A stretch of 64,000 nt of DNA, from contig NZ_AUFE01000010.1 of NCBI RefSeq assembly GCF_000426345.1, positions 1-64,000 of the forward strand, given 5' to 3'. Every line of letters begins with the position of its first letter. Position 1 is the first letter of the stretch. Both the position numbers and the translations under genes were made by a program. Source of the DNA: Cupriavidus phytohabitans (GTDB taxonomy: Bacteria > Pseudomonadota > Gammaproteobacteria > Burkholderiales > Burkholderiaceae). The notes under the pieces are model-generated. The model worked only from the letters and a program-made list of their open reading frames with translations. It searched no databases and was not told the DNA's origin. Positions 54,616-64,000 of the stretch are shown in pieces.

Positions 54616-55703
54616 TGCCGGACATGCCTAAAGGACGGTCGTCCGCCTATGTAGCGGGCGCACGGAGAATTGGGGCCCTGCGTAGGTCCCTTTTTCTGGC
54701 CTTGTGTCTGACTGCTGCAGCGGCAACCGCGCAGCCCTCGGACAGTACGCTGAACCGACGCGACGCCACGGCCTGGCTCAACAAGATCCACAAAGCCGCG
54801 CAACGCGAAAACTATGTCGGCACGCTGATTTACCAGCGCGGCAGCGTCATGCATGCGTCGCGCATCCAGCATTACAGCGATCTGGTCAACAACGAGTACG
54901 AGCGCCTGGAAACGCTGGACGGCAAGCCGCGCGAGGTGCTGCGCCAGAATGACGTGGTGCACAGCCTGATCCCGGAAGCCAAGCTGGTGGTGGTGGAGAA
55001 GCAGGAAGCCAAGGACCGCTTCCCGGCGCTGCTTGCCACCAACAAGAATGATGTGCTCGAGCTCTACGACATGCGCAGGATGCCCGCGGAGCGGGTGGCC
55101 GGCATGGATTGCGAGGTGTTCGCGCTGGAGCCTCACGATGCCGCGCGCTATGCGGTGCGCCTGTGGGCCGAGAAGAATTCCGGCCTGCTGATGCGTGCGC
55201 AGACCGTTGGCGACGGCGGCAAGGTGCTTGAGCAGGTGGCATTCTCGCAAGTCCAGATCGGGGTGCCGTCGGAAAAACAGCGCATCCTTGCTGCCATCAA
55301 GAGTGCCAGCAGCTGGAATCACTACGAGGTGAATTACCAGGCGACCAACATCGCCGACGAAGGCTGGACGATCGCCGTGCCGCTGAAGGGTTTCCAGAAA
55401 ATCCGCGAGGTACGACGCCCGCTGGGTGAGCTTCGGGCGCCGGCGCCCGGCAACAGTCGTGGCCAGGTCTTCGAAGTTCTGCAGGTGGTCTACAGTGACG
55501 GACTGACCGGCCTGTCGGTCTTCATCGAGCCGGTTTCCGAGCAGCGCGTGCGCCGCGAAGGCGTGGCCGCGCTCGGCGCGACCCAGGTCGTGGTGCGCCG
55601 CATTGCCGATTACTGGATCACCGTGGTCGGCGAAGTGCCGGCGAGCACCGTACGCCAGTTTGCGACGGCCGTAGAGTACCGACAGCCCAAGGCGGTACAC
55701 TGA
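54615..55703 (+). CDS. rseB: Sigma-E regulatory protein RseB (MucB)
   Basis: This is a 362-residue periplasmic protein that binds RseA and protects it from cleavage until envelope stress frees it. A signal peptide spans residues 20-40 (LFLALCLTAAAATAQ). The MucB/RseB N-terminal domain begins WLNKIHKAAQRENYVGTLIYQRG, and the C-terminal domain ends near the stop with VVGEVPASTVRQFA. The ATG at 54615 overlaps the rseA stop (TAATG) and has AGGA before it, indicating coupling. Confidence 0.94.
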   Translation: MPDMPKGRSSAYVAGARRIGALRRSLFLALCLTAAAATAQPSDSTLNRRDATAWLNKIHKAAQRENYVGTLIYQRGSVMHASRIQHYSDLVNNEYERLETLDGKPREVLRQNDVVHSLIPEAKLVVVEKQEAKDRFPALLATNKNDVLELYDMRRMPAERVAGMDCEVFALEPHDAARYAVRLWAEKNSGLLMRAQTVGDGGKVLEQVAFSQVQIGVPSEKQRILAAIKSASSWNHYEVNYQATNIADEGWTIAVPLKGFQKIREVRRPLGELRAPAPGNSRGQVFEVLQVVYSDGLTGLSVFIEPVSEQRVRREGVAALGATQVVVRRIADYWITVVGEVPASTVRQFATAVEYRQPKAVH

Positions 55704-55833
55704 GCCTGACGCGGGTGCAGCCGGCGCCTCGGAATGCCCCATTCCAGGGGCCGGCCCATGAAACCTGCGCGAGGGGTCCCAGCCACGGGATCGTATCGGT
55801 TTTTCTTCTTTCGCTGAATCCCGGGAGTTGTCG

Positions 55834-57324
55834 ATGACTTTCAGATCTCCAGCCCTGGCGCGTGCCGTGGTCATGGCTGCCATGTTGGTGCTCGGCCCGA
55901 CCGTGGCCCAAGTCAGCCACGCCCAGGCCGCCGCCGCCAACTACAACCTGCCTGATTTCACCGACCTGGTGGAAAAGGCCAGCCCCGCAGTCGTCAATAT
56001 CCGCACCACGGAGCGCGTGCGCCAACGCGGCGGCGCTCCTGGCGACGATGAAATGGCCGAGTTCTTCCGGCGCTTCTTTGGCGTGCCCATGCCGGGCGCG
56101 CCGGCCCCAGGCACGCCGCCGCGCCGCAACCAGCCGCAGCCGCCGCAGCAGGAAGAACAGAGCCGGGGCGTAGGCTCGGGCTTCATCATCAGCGCCGATG
56201 GTTATGTGATGACCAACGCGCATGTGGTGGCGGACGCCGAGACTATCTACGTTACGCTGCCGGACAAGCGCGAGTTCAAGGCCAAGCTGATCGGGTCGGA
56301 CAAGCGTACCGACGTGGCGCTGCTGAAGGTTGAGGCCACTAACCTGCCACGCCTGCCGCTGGGAGATTCGGAGAAAGTCCGCGCCGGCGAGTGGGTGCTC
56401 GCCATCGGCTCGCCGTTCGGGCTGGATAACAGCGTGACCGCCGGCATCGTCTCGGCCAAGGGGCGCGATACCGGCGACTACGTGCCATTCATCCAGACAG
56501 ATGTGGCGGTCAACCCCGGCAACTCGGGCGGTCCGCTGATCAACCTGCGCGGCGAAGTGATCGGTATCAATTCGCAAATCTACAGCCGCAGCGGCGGCTA
56601 CATGGGCATTTCCTTCGCGATCCCGATCGACGAGGCGATGCGCGTGTCCGAGCAGCTCAAGACCGCCGGCCGCGTGACCCGCGGCCGCATCGCGGTGGCG
56701 ATCGGCGATGTCACCAAGGAAGTGGCCGATTCGCTGGGGCTGGGCCGTGCGCGTGGCGCACTGGTCGGCAGCGTCGAACCGGGCGGCCCCGCCGAGAAGG
56801 CCGGAGTCGAGGCCGGCGATATCATCCTGAAGTTCAACGGCCGCGATATCGAGCGCGCTTCGGACCTGCCGCGCATGGTCGGCGATACCAAGCCGGGCGC
56901 GCGCGTGCCGCTGCAGTTGTGGCGCAAGGGCGCGACCCGCGAGGTGACCATTACCGTTGCCGAGCTGGAGCCGGACGGCAAGGCGCGCGCCAGCCGCAGC
57001 GCGGCGCCCAAGGAAGACAGCGCACAGGCCAGCAAGCCCAACGCGCTGGGGCTGGTAGTCAACGACCTGCCCGACGCGCGCCTGAAGGAGCTCAAGCTCA
57101 AGTCGGGCGTCGAGGTAGAGCTGGCCGACGGCCCTGCGCTGCGCGCCGGCATCCGTCCAGGCGACATTATCCTGCGCCTGGGCGACACCGACGTGACCAA
57201 CGCCCGCCAGTTCAACGAGCTGGTGCGCGGGCTGGACAAGAGCCGGATCGCCGCGGTGTTCGTGCGCCGCGGCGACGCCACCCAGGTGCTGACGCTGCGC
57301 CCGGGTGCCACCGTCAGCCGTTGA
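55834..57324 (+). CDS. mucD: Periplasmic serine protease/chaperone MucD (DegP/HtrA family)
   Basis: This is a 496-residue HtrA protease that removes misfolded envelope proteins. A signal peptide spans about residues 8-32. The trypsin-like triad is H130 (TNAHVVADA), D160 (KRTDVALLK) and S231 (NPGNSGGPLIN). Two PDZ domains follow (about 275-370 and 400-490). A Pro/Gln-rich LA loop lies near 85-110. ATG 55834 is six bases after GGGAG. It is the last regulator gene of the rpoE-rseA-rseB-mucD set. Confidence 0.95.
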   Translation: MTFRSPALARAVVMAAMLVLGPTVAQVSHAQAAAANYNLPDFTDLVEKASPAVVNIRTTERVRQRGGAPGDDEMAEFFRRFFGVPMPGAPAPGTPPRRNQPQPPQQEEQSRGVGSGFIISADGYVMTNAHVVADAETIYVTLPDKREFKAKLIGSDKRTDVALLKVEATNLPRLPLGDSEKVRAGEWVLAIGSPFGLDNSVTAGIVSAKGRDTGDYVPFIQTDVAVNPGNSGGPLINLRGEVIGINSQIYSRSGGYMGISFAIPIDEAMRVSEQLKTAGRVTRGRIAVAIGDVTKEVADSLGLGRARGALVGSVEPGGPAEKAGVEAGDIILKFNGRDIERASDLPRMVGDTKPGARVPLQLWRKGATREVTITVAELEPDGKARASRSAAPKEDSAQASKPNALGLVVNDLPDARLKELKLKSGVEVELADGPALRAGIRPGDIILRLGDTDVTNARQFNELVRGLDKSRIAAVFVRRGDATQVLTLRPGATVSR

Positions 57325-57340
57325 TCCGCTCCCCGACGGC

Positions 57341-57625
57341 ATGCCCGCGCTGACACTTTACGGCCGGGCATACTGCCATCTGTGCGACGACATGAAGGTC
57401 GCGCTGGAATCCCTCCGGCGCGATTTTTCTTTCGTGCTCCATGAGGTGGATGTCGACAGCGACGCCGGCCTGGAAGACCGCTTCGGCGAGCTGGTCCCGG
57501 TATTGATGCCAGGGCCGCCGGAGGCGCTCGACAGCGGTGCCGCGCGGCTTTGTCACTATTTCCTCGATGGCGGCGCGGTGCGGGAGTGGCTTGCAGCACA
57601 CGGCGGCGCCCGCGCCAGCCGCTGA
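57341..57625 (+). CDS. Glutaredoxin-family protein (DUF836 type)
   Basis: This is a 94-residue thioredoxin-fold protein. It begins ALTLYGRAYCHLCDDMKVAL, with a CxxC (CHLC) that could be redox-active. The usual cis-Pro and GG motifs of classical glutaredoxins are reduced to VPVLMPGPP. In many beta- and gammaproteobacteria a short protein like this lies between mucD and lepA. Its substrate is unknown. ATG 57341 is chosen; an upstream in-frame extension would overlap mucD. Confidence 0.88.
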   Translation: MPALTLYGRAYCHLCDDMKVALESLRRDFSFVLHEVDVDSDAGLEDRFGELVPVLMPGPPEALDSGAARLCHYFLDGGAVREWLAAHGGARASR

Positions 57626-57837
57626 ATGCGCCTGGCACGCGCATGGCGTGGCCATTTCACGACCCGGAAGCCTTTGAAAATCCGGTAAAATCGCGGATTG
57701 GCGCAAAAATTGCACCCCTGACCTTTGCGGCACGCCCGCGCACGCCCTGCCGGCGCGCGGCGCCGGGCCATTTTCGAACTGCGACGAACCGTTTGTTGCC
57801 GCCCGGGCCCTGTTGCCGGCGCTCCCCTGAACACTAG

Positions 57838-59631
57838 ATGGACCATATCCGTAATTTCTCGATCATTGCCCATATCGACCATGGGAAGTCCACCCTGGCC
57901 GACCGGATCATTCAGCTCTGTGGAGGGCTGTCGGATCGGGAGATGGAAGCGCAGGTCCTCGACTCGATGGATATCGAGAAAGAGCGCGGTATCACCATCA
58001 AGGCGCAGACCGCCGCGCTGACCTACAAGGCGCGCGACGGCGAGGTCTACAACCTGAACCTGATCGATACCCCGGGACACGTCGACTTCAGCTATGAAGT
58101 CAGCCGCTCGTTGTCCGCCTGCGAAGGCGCGCTGCTGGTGGTCGACGCCTCGCAGGGCGTTGAGGCGCAGACCGTGGCCAACTGCTACACCGCGATCGAG
58201 CTGGGCGTGGAAGTCGTGCCGGTGCTGAACAAGATCGACCTGCCGCAGGCCGACCCCGAGAACGCGATCCAGGAGATCGAGGACGTCATCGGCATCGATG
58301 CGCAGGACGCGACGCCGTGCTCGGCCAAGACCGGCCAGGGCGTGCAGGACGTGATCGAGGCCCTGATCGCCAAGGTGCCGCCGCCCAAGGGCGACGCGGA
58401 CGCACCGCTGCAGGCGCTGATCATCGATTCGTGGTTCGACAACTACGTCGGCGTGGTGATGCTGGTGCGCGTGGTCAACGGCACGCTGCGCACCAAGGAC
58501 AAGGTGCTGCTGATGGCCACCGGCGCGCAGCACCTGGTCGAGCAGGTGGGCGTGTTCACGCCCAAGTCGATCCAGCGCGATTCGCTGACCGCGGGCCAGG
58601 TAGGCTTTGTCATCGCCGGCATCAAGGAACTGAAGGCCGCCAAGGTGGGCGACACCATCACCACCGTGCAGCGCAAGGCCGAGGCGCCGCTGCCCGGCTT
58701 CAAGGAAGTCAAGCCGCAGGTGTTCGCCGGCCTGTATCCCGTCGAGGCCAACCAGTACGAAGCGCTGCGTGAATCGCTGGAAAAGCTGCGCCTGAACGAC
58801 GCCTCGCTGATGTTCGAGCCGGAAGTGTCGCAGGCGCTGGGCTTCGGCTTCCGTTGCGGCTTCCTGGGCCTGCTGCACATGGAAATCGTGCAGGAGCGCC
58901 TGGAGCGCGAGTTCGACATGGACCTGATCACCACCGCGCCGACGGTGGTGTACCAGGTCGAGATGCGCGACGGCACCATGATCACGGTGGAAAATCCGGC
59001 GAAAATGCCGGATCCGAGCAAAATCGAAGCGATCCTGGAGCCGATCGTTACCGTCAACCTGTATATGCCGCAGGAGTATGTCGGCTCGGTGATCACGCTG
59101 TGCACGCAGAAGCGCGGCACGCAGATCAACATGAGCTACCACGGCAAGCAGGTGCAGCTGACCTACGAGATCCCGATGGCGGAAATCGTGATGGACTTCT
59201 TTGACCGCCTGAAGTCGGTGTCGCGCGGCTATGCGTCGATGGATTACGAGTTCAAGGAATATCGCCCGTCGGATGTGGTCAAGGTCGATATCCTGATCAA
59301 CAGCGACAAGGTCGATGCGCTGTCGGTGATCGTCCACCGCTCCAACTCGCAATACCGGGGCCGCGAAGTTGCCGCCAAGATGCGCGAGATCATCCCGCGC
59401 CAGATGTACGACGTGGCGATCCAGGCGGCGATCGGCTCGAATATCATTGCGCGCGAGAACGTCAAGGCACTGCGCAAGAACGTGCTGGCCAAGTGCTACG
59501 GCGGCGATATCAGCCGCAAGAAGAAGCTGCTGGAAAAGCAGAAGGCCGGCAAGAAGCGCATGAAGCAGGTCGGTACGGTCGAGATCCCGCAAGAGGCCTT
59601 CCTGGCCATCCTGCAGGTGGACGACAAGTAA
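57838..59631 (+). CDS. lepA: Elongation factor 4
   Basis: This is a 597-residue ribosome-binding GTPase related to EF-G, with roles in translation initiation and ribosome assembly. G1 is AHIDHGKST at residues 11-19, G3 is DTPGHVDF, and [11 protein letters not shown] carries G4. The C-terminal LepA-specific domain ends with [18 protein letters not shown]. The gene is followed by a 9-bp hairpin. It is the standard partner of lepB. Confidence 0.97.
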   Translation: MDHIRNFSIIAHIDHGKSTLADRIIQLCGGLSDREMEAQVLDSMDIEKERGITIKAQTAALTYKARDGEVYNLNLIDTPGHVDFSYEVSRSLSACEGALLVVDASQGVEAQTVANCYTAIELGVEVVPVLNKIDLPQADPENAIQEIEDVIGIDAQDATPCSAKTGQGVQDVIEALIAKVPPPKGDADAPLQALIIDSWFDNYVGVVMLVRVVNGTLRTKDKVLLMATGAQHLVEQVGVFTPKSIQRDSLTAGQVGFVIAGIKELKAAKVGDTITTVQRKAEAPLPGFKEVKPQVFAGLYPVEANQYEALRESLEKLRLNDASLMFEPEVSQALGFGFRCGFLGLLHMEIVQERLEREFDMDLITTAPTVVYQVEMRDGTMITVENPAKMPDPSKIEAILEPIVTVNLYMPQEYVGSVITLCTQKRGTQINMSYHGKQVQLTYEIPMAEIVMDFFDRLKSVSRGYASMDYEFKEYRPSDVVKVDILINSDKVDALSVIVHRSNSQYRGREVAAKMREIIPRQMYDVAIQAAIGSNIIARENVKALRKNVLAKCYGGDISRKKKLLEKQKAGKKRMKQVGTVEIPQEAFLAILQVDDK

Positions 59632-59650
59632 GGCCCGGCAGCAGATGCCA

Positions 59651-59671
59651 CGCGCGGCGGTTCGCCGCGCG
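59651..59671 (+). terminator. Hairpin between lepA and lepB
   Basis: CGCGCGGCG (59651-59659) pairs with CGCCGCGCG (59663-59671) across three bases. There is no T tract, so it is more likely a pause or stability element than a full terminator. Confidence 0.45.
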
Positions 59672-59718
59672 GGTAACAGAACAGGCTGTACCAGGATTTC
59701 CAAGAACCAGAAGCCGTC

Positions 59719-60618
59719 ATGAATTTTGCACTGATCCTTTTTGTGCTGGTGGTGATTACGGGTGTTGCGTGGGTCGCGGACAAGCTCGTGTTCGAGCGGC
59801 AGCGCCGCGCCTCGGCGCGGCTGGCGCTGGCTGAATTCGATTCCCGCCAGGCGGCGCTGCAAGGTGGCTTTGGCGCGACCGATGCCGACGCCACGCGCAA
59901 GCGCCTGGCCGAAGAGAAGCTGCGCCAGCCGTGGTGGCTGGAATACTCGGCAAGCTTCTTCCCGGTGATCCTGGCGGTATTCGTCCTGCGCTCGTTCGTG
60001 GTCGAGCCGTTCAAGATCCCGTCGGGCTCGATGATCCCGACGCTGCTGATCGGCGACTTCATCCTGGTCAACAAGTATGAATACGGCATCCGGCTGCCGG
60101 TGGTGAACAAGAAGATCATGGACATGCGCGAGCCCCAGCGCGGCGACGTGATGGTGTTCCGCTACCCGAAGGACCAGTCGCTCGATTACATCAAGCGAGT
60201 TATCGGCGTGCCGGGCGACACGGTGCAGTATTTCAACAAGCGGTTGACCATCAACGGCAAGCCGGCCGAATACACGGTGCTGCCGGACTTCCTGGACGAA
60301 GAGCGCCTGGCATATTCCAAGCATTTCCGCGAAAAGCTGCCCGGCAGCGTCGATCATGGCATCCTTAATGATGCCGACCGGCCGGCGTTCGTGGCGGGCG
60401 CCGACCCGGATTTCCCTTACCGGGAAAACTGCACTTACAATCAGCAGGGTGTGACGTGCAAGGTACCTGCAGGTCACTATTTCGTGATGGGCGACAACCG
60501 GGACAACAGCCTCGACTCCCGTTACTGGGGATTCGTGCCGGATGAGAATATCGTCGGCAAGGCCTTTGTCATCTGGATGAACCTGGGTAATTTCGGACGC
60601 GTGGGCTCGTTCAAGTAA
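59719..60618 (+). CDS. lepB: Signal peptidase I
   Basis: It cleaves signal peptides of exported proteins on the outer face of the inner membrane. The protein is 299 residues with two membrane spans (about 3-22 and 78-96). The catalytic dyad is S104 (IPSGSMIPTL) and K159 (YIKRVIGVPGD). The box MGDNRDNSLDSRYWG is present near the C terminus. It is needed for the exported proteins encoded around it, such as RseB and MucD. Confidence 0.97.
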   Translation: MNFALILFVLVVITGVAWVADKLVFERQRRASARLALAEFDSRQAALQGGFGATDADATRKRLAEEKLRQPWWLEYSASFFPVILAVFVLRSFVVEPFKIPSGSMIPTLLIGDFILVNKYEYGIRLPVVNKKIMDMREPQRGDVMVFRYPKDQSLDYIKRVIGVPGDTVQYFNKRLTINGKPAEYTVLPDFLDEERLAYSKHFREKLPGSVDHGILNDADRPAFVAGADPDFPYRENCTYNQQGVTCKVPAGHYFVMGDNRDNSLDSRYWGFVPDENIVGKAFVIWMNLGNFGRVGSFK

Positions 60619-60667
60619 GTCAAGCCGCGCGGCGCAAGAACACTCAACACAAAAGAGGGCAAGCGCA

Positions 60668-61081
60668 ATGGGTCAGACCGGGAAGGGTAAGGGGAAAGAA
60701 CAAGGCCGGGAGTACTTGCAGGCCTGGCCACGGCGCCACGGGCAGGGCGGATTTTCCGTCTGGACGCTGCTGGTGATCGTGGTCTTCGTGATCGGCGTGG
60801 CCTTGCCGGCCGTGCGCTCGATACCGAGCCTGGTGGAGTATTTTTCGGTGAAGCGCGCCGCCAGCTATGCGAAGCAGCGTGCAGTCAACAAACGTGAAGT
60901 CGTCGAGTATTTCGACAAACAGGCAGTCATCGACCAGATTGCCGCAGTCAAGGGCGAAGACCTGCTGGTCCGCGAGGACGATAACGGCAACATCCGCTCG
61001 GTCGATTTTTCGTACCGGACCGAAGTGCCCGTCTACGGACCCCTGAGTCTTCTGATCACCTATTCGGGAACGCAGCACTGA
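60668..61081 (+). CDS. DUF4845 membrane protein
   Basis: This is a 137-residue protein with one membrane span (about 30-50, [20 protein letters not shown]) and a periplasmic domain that includes [14 protein letters not shown]. It matches the DUF4845 family, whose members sit between lepB and rnc in many proteobacteria. Function is unknown. It starts 49 bases after lepB and ends one base before rnc. Confidence 0.88.
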   Translation: MGQTGKGKGKEQGREYLQAWPRRHGQGGFSVWTLLVIVVFVIGVALPAVRSIPSLVEYFSVKRAASYAKQRAVNKREVVEYFDKQAVIDQIAAVKGEDLLVREDDNGNIRSVDFSYRTEVPVYGPLSLLITYSGTQH

Positions 61082-61082
61082 T

Positions 61083-61853
61083 ATGAACCTCGACGCCTTG
61101 CAGCAACGACTCGGCTACCGATTCAGCAAGCCAGAATTACTGCAGCAGGCGCTGACGCACCGCAGCCACAGCGCCCAGCACAACGAACGCCTCGAGTTTT
61201 TGGGCGATTCGGTGCTCAACTGCGCCGTGGCGGACATGCTCTATGGCATGTTCGGCAAGCTTGACGAAGGCGACCTGTCGCGCGTGCGCGCCAACCTGGT
61301 CAAGCAGCAGGCCCTTTATGAGATCGCCCAGATGCTGCAGCTGTCCGACACGCTGCGCCTGGGCGAGGGCGAACTGAAGAGCGGCGGCTTCCGCCGTCCG
61401 TCGATTCTCGCCGACGCGCTCGAAGCCATCGTTGGCGCGGTCTTCCTCGATACCGGCTTCGAGGCCGCGCGCGCGCTGATCCGCAAGCTCTATATCCCGA
61501 TTCTGGAGCAGGTGGATCCGCGCACGCTGGGCAAGGACGCCAAGACCCTGCTGCAGGAATACCTGCAGGGCCACAAGATTGCCCTGCCGCAATATAACGT
61601 AATCGCCACTCACGGAGCCGCGCACAGCCAGCAGTTTGAAGTCGAGTGCACGGTGCCTAAACTGGAAGTCCGGGTGTTCGGCACCGGTGCCTCGCGGCGC
61701 GCCGCCGAGCAGGCCGCCGCCAAGCTGGCGCTGGACGAAGTCCAGAAGCTGGTGCCGCAGCTGCTCAAGCGCAGCCGCGCCGAGCGCACCGGCAAGACCC
61801 GCAAGCAACCCCAGCCGCAGGATCCGCAGCTGTCTCTCAGGTTGAAGGAATGA
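61083..61853 (+). CDS. rnc: Ribonuclease III
   Basis: It cuts double-stranded RNA, including rRNA precursors. The protein is 256 residues. The signature [12 protein letters not shown] is at about 36-47, and [13 protein letters not shown] carries the second acidic pair. A double-stranded RNA-binding domain follows (about 155-225), with an extended basic tail. Its last four bases, ATGA, overlap the start of era, so the two are coupled. Confidence 0.97.
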   Translation: MNLDALQQRLGYRFSKPELLQQALTHRSHSAQHNERLEFLGDSVLNCAVADMLYGMFGKLDEGDLSRVRANLVKQQALYEIAQMLQLSDTLRLGEGELKSGGFRRPSILADALEAIVGAVFLDTGFEAARALIRKLYIPILEQVDPRTLGKDAKTLLQEYLQGHKIALPQYNVIATHGAAHSQQFEVECTVPKLEVRVFGTGASRRAAEQAAAKLALDEVQKLVPQLLKRSRAERTGKTRKQPQPQDPQLSLRLKE

Positions 61854-62785
61854 CCGAATCTACCCATCCGCAGCAAGACGCGGCGGATACCCCGGCCGCA
61901 GCGTTCCGCTGCGGCACCGTGGCCATCGTCGGCCGCCCCAACGTCGGCAAGTCCACGCTGATGAACGCGCTGGTCGGCCAGAAGATCAGCATCACCTCGC
62001 GCAAGGCGCAGACCACGCGGCACCGCATCGTCGGCATCCAGACCACGGATGACGCGCAGTATGTATTCGTCGACACGCCCGGATTCCAGACCCGCCACGC
62101 CAGCGCGCTCAACCGATCGCTGAACCGCGCGGTCACGTCGACACTGTCGTCGGTGGACCTGATCCTGTTCGTGGTCGAGGCCGGCTATTACGGCGCCGAC
62201 GACGAGAAGGTGCTGTCGCTGCTGCCGAAGAACACGCCGGTGCTGCTGGTGACCAACAAGCTCGACCGCATCGGCGAGAACCGTTCGGAAGTGATGATGC
62301 CCTTCCTGGAAAAGATGGGGCAGCTGTTCCCGTTCCGCGAAGTGGTGCCGATGTCGGCCAAGACCCGCGACCATATCGCGCGGCTGTTCGATATCATCCG
62401 GCCCTACCTGCCGGAAGGCGAGCCGATGTATGACGCCGATGCGATGACCGACCGCAGCGAGCGCTTCCTGGCCTCAGAGATCATCCGCGAAAAGGTGTTC
62501 CGCTGGACCGGCGACGAGCTGCCATACACCAGCACCGTCGTCATCGACAAGTTCGAGACCGAGGGGCGCCTGCGCCGTGTCTTTGCCACCATCCTGGTCG
62601 AGCGCGACGCGCACAAGGCCATGATCATCGGCAACAAGGGCAGCAAGCTCAAGCAGATCTCCACCGAGGCGCGCCTCGATATGGAAAAGCTGTTCGACGG
62701 CAAGGTCTACCTCGAAATGTGGATCAAGGTGAAGAGCGGCTGGGCCGACAACGAAGCCGGACTGCGGGCCTACGGCTACGAGTGA
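61850..62785 (+). CDS. era: GTPase Era
   Basis: This is a 311-residue GTPase that helps mature 16S rRNA and the small ribosomal subunit. The G motifs are GRPNVGKST (28-36), DTPGF and NKLDRI, followed by a KH RNA-binding domain with [22 protein letters not shown]. The N-terminal extension of about 20 residues before the GTPase domain is common in Burkholderiales. It overlaps rnc by four bases. Confidence 0.97.
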   Translation: MTESTHPQQDAADTPAAAFRCGTVAIVGRPNVGKSTLMNALVGQKISITSRKAQTTRHRIVGIQTTDDAQYVFVDTPGFQTRHASALNRSLNRAVTSTLSSVDLILFVVEAGYYGADDEKVLSLLPKNTPVLLVTNKLDRIGENRSEVMMPFLEKMGQLFPFREVVPMSAKTRDHIARLFDIIRPYLPEGEPMYDADAMTDRSERFLASEIIREKVFRWTGDELPYTSTVVIDKFETEGRLRRVFATILVERDAHKAMIIGNKGSKLKQISTEARLDMEKLFDGKVYLEMWIKVKSGWADNEAGLRAYGYE

Positions 62786-62814
62786 CCGCACTGCAAGCGA
62801 AAGGCGGGCGAACA

Positions 62815-63702
62815 TTGAGCAAGACGGCTGACATCGCACGCGCGCCGGCGCCCCGCGCCCGCCGCGCCGATCCGGTGGTGGACGAGGCGGCCGAACTGCT
62901 CGACAGCAAGGCACTGCCCGGCATGGCCGATGCGGCGGCACGCGCCATGATGGACCGCGCCATGCGTATCGTGCCGGCACGGCCCGAGTCGCGCGTCGCC
63001 GACCAGCCGGGCTTTGTACTGCATGCCTGGCCGTATCGCGAGACCAGCCTGATCCTCGATGTCTTCACGCGCGACCATGGCCGCATTTCGATGGTGGCCA
63101 AGGGCGCCAAGCGCCCGCATTCGGCGCTGCGCGCGGTGCTGCAGCATTTCCATCCGGTGTCGGTCTCATGGAGCGGCCGCGGCGAGGTCAAGACGCTGAC
63201 CAAGGCCGAATGGGTAGGCGGCATGCCGCCGCTGGCCGGCGATGCACTGTTGTCCGCGTTCTATCTCAACGAACTGCTGATGCGCTTCTGCCCGCGCGAA
63301 GATGCGTATCCCGCGCTGTTCCGCCACTACCTGGCCACGCTCACGCGGCTGGCGCACGGCGAGCCCGCCGGGCTGGTGCTGCGCAGCTTCGAGCGCGTGT
63401 TGCTGCAGGACACCGGCTTTGCGGTCGCCTTCGACCAGTGCCTGAGCACCGGCGAGCGCGTGCAACCGGGACTCGACTACGTCTACCAGCCCGAGCGCGG
63501 CGTGCGCCGCGCCCAGCCGAGCGACCCGTCGTCGTGGCCGGTGGTGTCGGGCCAGACGCTGCTCGACATGGCGCAGGACGATTACAGCCGCGCGCAGACC
63601 GCGGCGCAAAGCCGGGCGCTGATGCGCTTCCTGCTGCATTATTATCTGCAAGGCGAACCGCTGAAAACGCGCCAGATACTGATCGATCTGCAGTATCTGT
63701 GA
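62815..63702 (+). CDS. recO: DNA repair protein RecO
   Basis: It helps load RecA onto SSB-coated DNA in gap repair. The protein is listed as 295 residues. The OB-fold begins near residue 62 ([37 protein letters not shown]). RecO is usually about 240 residues, so this one has a basic, Ala-rich N-terminal extension of some 60 residues. The start is uncertain: TTG 62815 has AGGCGG upstream, GTG 62782 overlaps the era stop, and downstream ATGs such as MADAAARAM are also possible. Confidence 0.88.
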   Translation: MSKTADIARAPAPRARRADPVVDEAAELLDSKALPGMADAAARAMMDRAMRIVPARPESRVADQPGFVLHAWPYRETSLILDVFTRDHGRISMVAKGAKRPHSALRAVLQHFHPVSVSWSGRGEVKTLTKAEWVGGMPPLAGDALLSAFYLNELLMRFCPREDAYPALFRHYLATLTRLAHGEPAGLVLRSFERVLLQDTGFAVAFDQCLSTGERVQPGLDYVYQPERGVRRAQPSDPSSWPVVSGQTLLDMAQDDYSRAQTAAQSRALMRFLLHYYLQGEPLKTRQILIDLQYL

Positions 63703-63736
63703 CCGAACCATTCCAATCCGAATCTCTCCTGCTCGC

Positions 63737-64000
63737 ATGATCTTCCACGCAAATCCGGGCGTCATCGACCTTGGCGTCAACATCGACCACGTTGCCACGC
63801 TGCGCAACGCGCGCGGCACCGTGTATCCCGACCCCATCCAGGCCGCGCTGCAGGCCGAGGAAGCCGGCGCGGACCTGATCACGCTGCACCTGCGCGAAGA
63901 CCGCCGCCATATCCGCGACGCCGACGTGCGCGCGCTGCGCCCGCAGCTGGCCACGCGCATGAACCTGGAGTGCGCGATTACGCAGGAGATGCTCGACATT
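63737..64000 (+). CDS. pdxJ: Pyridoxine 5'-phosphate synthase (3' end outside window)
   Basis: It forms pyridoxine phosphate from 1-deoxyxylulose phosphate and 3-amino-2-oxopropyl phosphate, the last step of vitamin B6 synthesis. The first 88 residues are present. [18 protein letters not shown] holds the N-terminal active-site residues and [12 protein letters not shown] is the family's most conserved block. The ATG at 63737 lies 34 bases after recO, the usual order, and the frame continues past the window edge. Confidence 0.96.
   Translation, partial: MIFHANPGVIDLGVNIDHVATLRNARGTVYPDPIQAALQAEEAGADLITLHLREDRRHIRDADVRALRPQLATRMNLECAITQEMLDI

Overview
This window comes from the main chromosome of a betaproteobacterium of the Burkholderiaceae, most likely a Cupriavidus (close to C. 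necator or C. taiwanensis) or a near Ralstonia relative. The evidence is the GC-rich sequence, the protein sequences, and gene orders typical of that group: asd-fimV-truA-trpF-trpB-DNA methylase-trpA-accD-folC-SPOR-cvpA-purF-metZ; yceD-rpmF-plsX-fabHDG-acpP-fabF; and rpoE-rseA-rseB-mucD-grx-lepA-lepB-rnc-era-recO-pdxJ. This assignment is made by recognition, not by a database search. Nearly all of it is core genome. There is no prophage, CRISPR array or complete insertion sequence. The only mobile DNA is the 3' end of a group II intron at the left edge.

Layout. 1-0.3 kb: intron end. 0.6-16.6 kb (+ strand): asd, the polar hub protein FimV, TruA, the last steps of tryptophan synthesis with an orphan DNA methyltransferase coupled between trpB and trpA, then accD, folC, a SPOR-domain protein, cvpA, purF and metZ. 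16.6-19.0 kb (- strand): a NodI/NodJ-type ABC exporter with a small lipoprotein, and rpsU. 19.4-24.2 kb (+): an accessory catabolic operon (frameshifted cupin gene, Bug-type binding protein, acyl-CoA dehydrogenase, CoA transferase) followed by an IclR regulator. 24.3-26.1 kb (-): tRNA-Asn, a thioredoxin-reductase-like ferredoxin reductase and a seven-iron ferredoxin. 26.4-33.1 kb (+): pncB, a LutC-like gene, an ion antiporter, a hydroxyacid dehydrogenase and rmuC. 33.2-40.1 kb (-): a small membrane protein, the molybdenum cofactor genes moaA-mobA-moeA, and RNase E. 40.9-44.2 kb (+): rluC, a HAD phosphatase, a Rieske protein and an S49 peptidase. 44.3-45.6 kb (-): an RsmI-like methylase and a Maf pyrophosphatase. 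45.8-52.6 kb (+): the fatty acid synthesis operon. 52.6-64 kb (+): the envelope-stress sigma factor operon, running into translation, secretion and RNA processing genes, ending inside pdxJ.

The most interesting signal is the metZ leader (15064-15358). A TTGACG/TAACAT promoter places the transcript start at the first base of what looks like a SAM-II riboswitch. The aptamer runs into a 67-codon open frame with a strong Rho-independent terminator inside it. The frame's stop codon overlaps the metZ start codon as ATGA, and metZ has no obvious ribosome binding site of its own. This suggests a combined riboswitch, leader-translation and attenuation device for methionine synthesis. Other points of note are the broken cupin gene behind a palindromic operator, the orphan methylase inside the trp operon, a beta-proteobacterial NodIJ exporter outside any nodulation cluster, a tandem 16-bp repeat before the lutC-like gene, and a probable sigma-E promoter ahead of rpoE.
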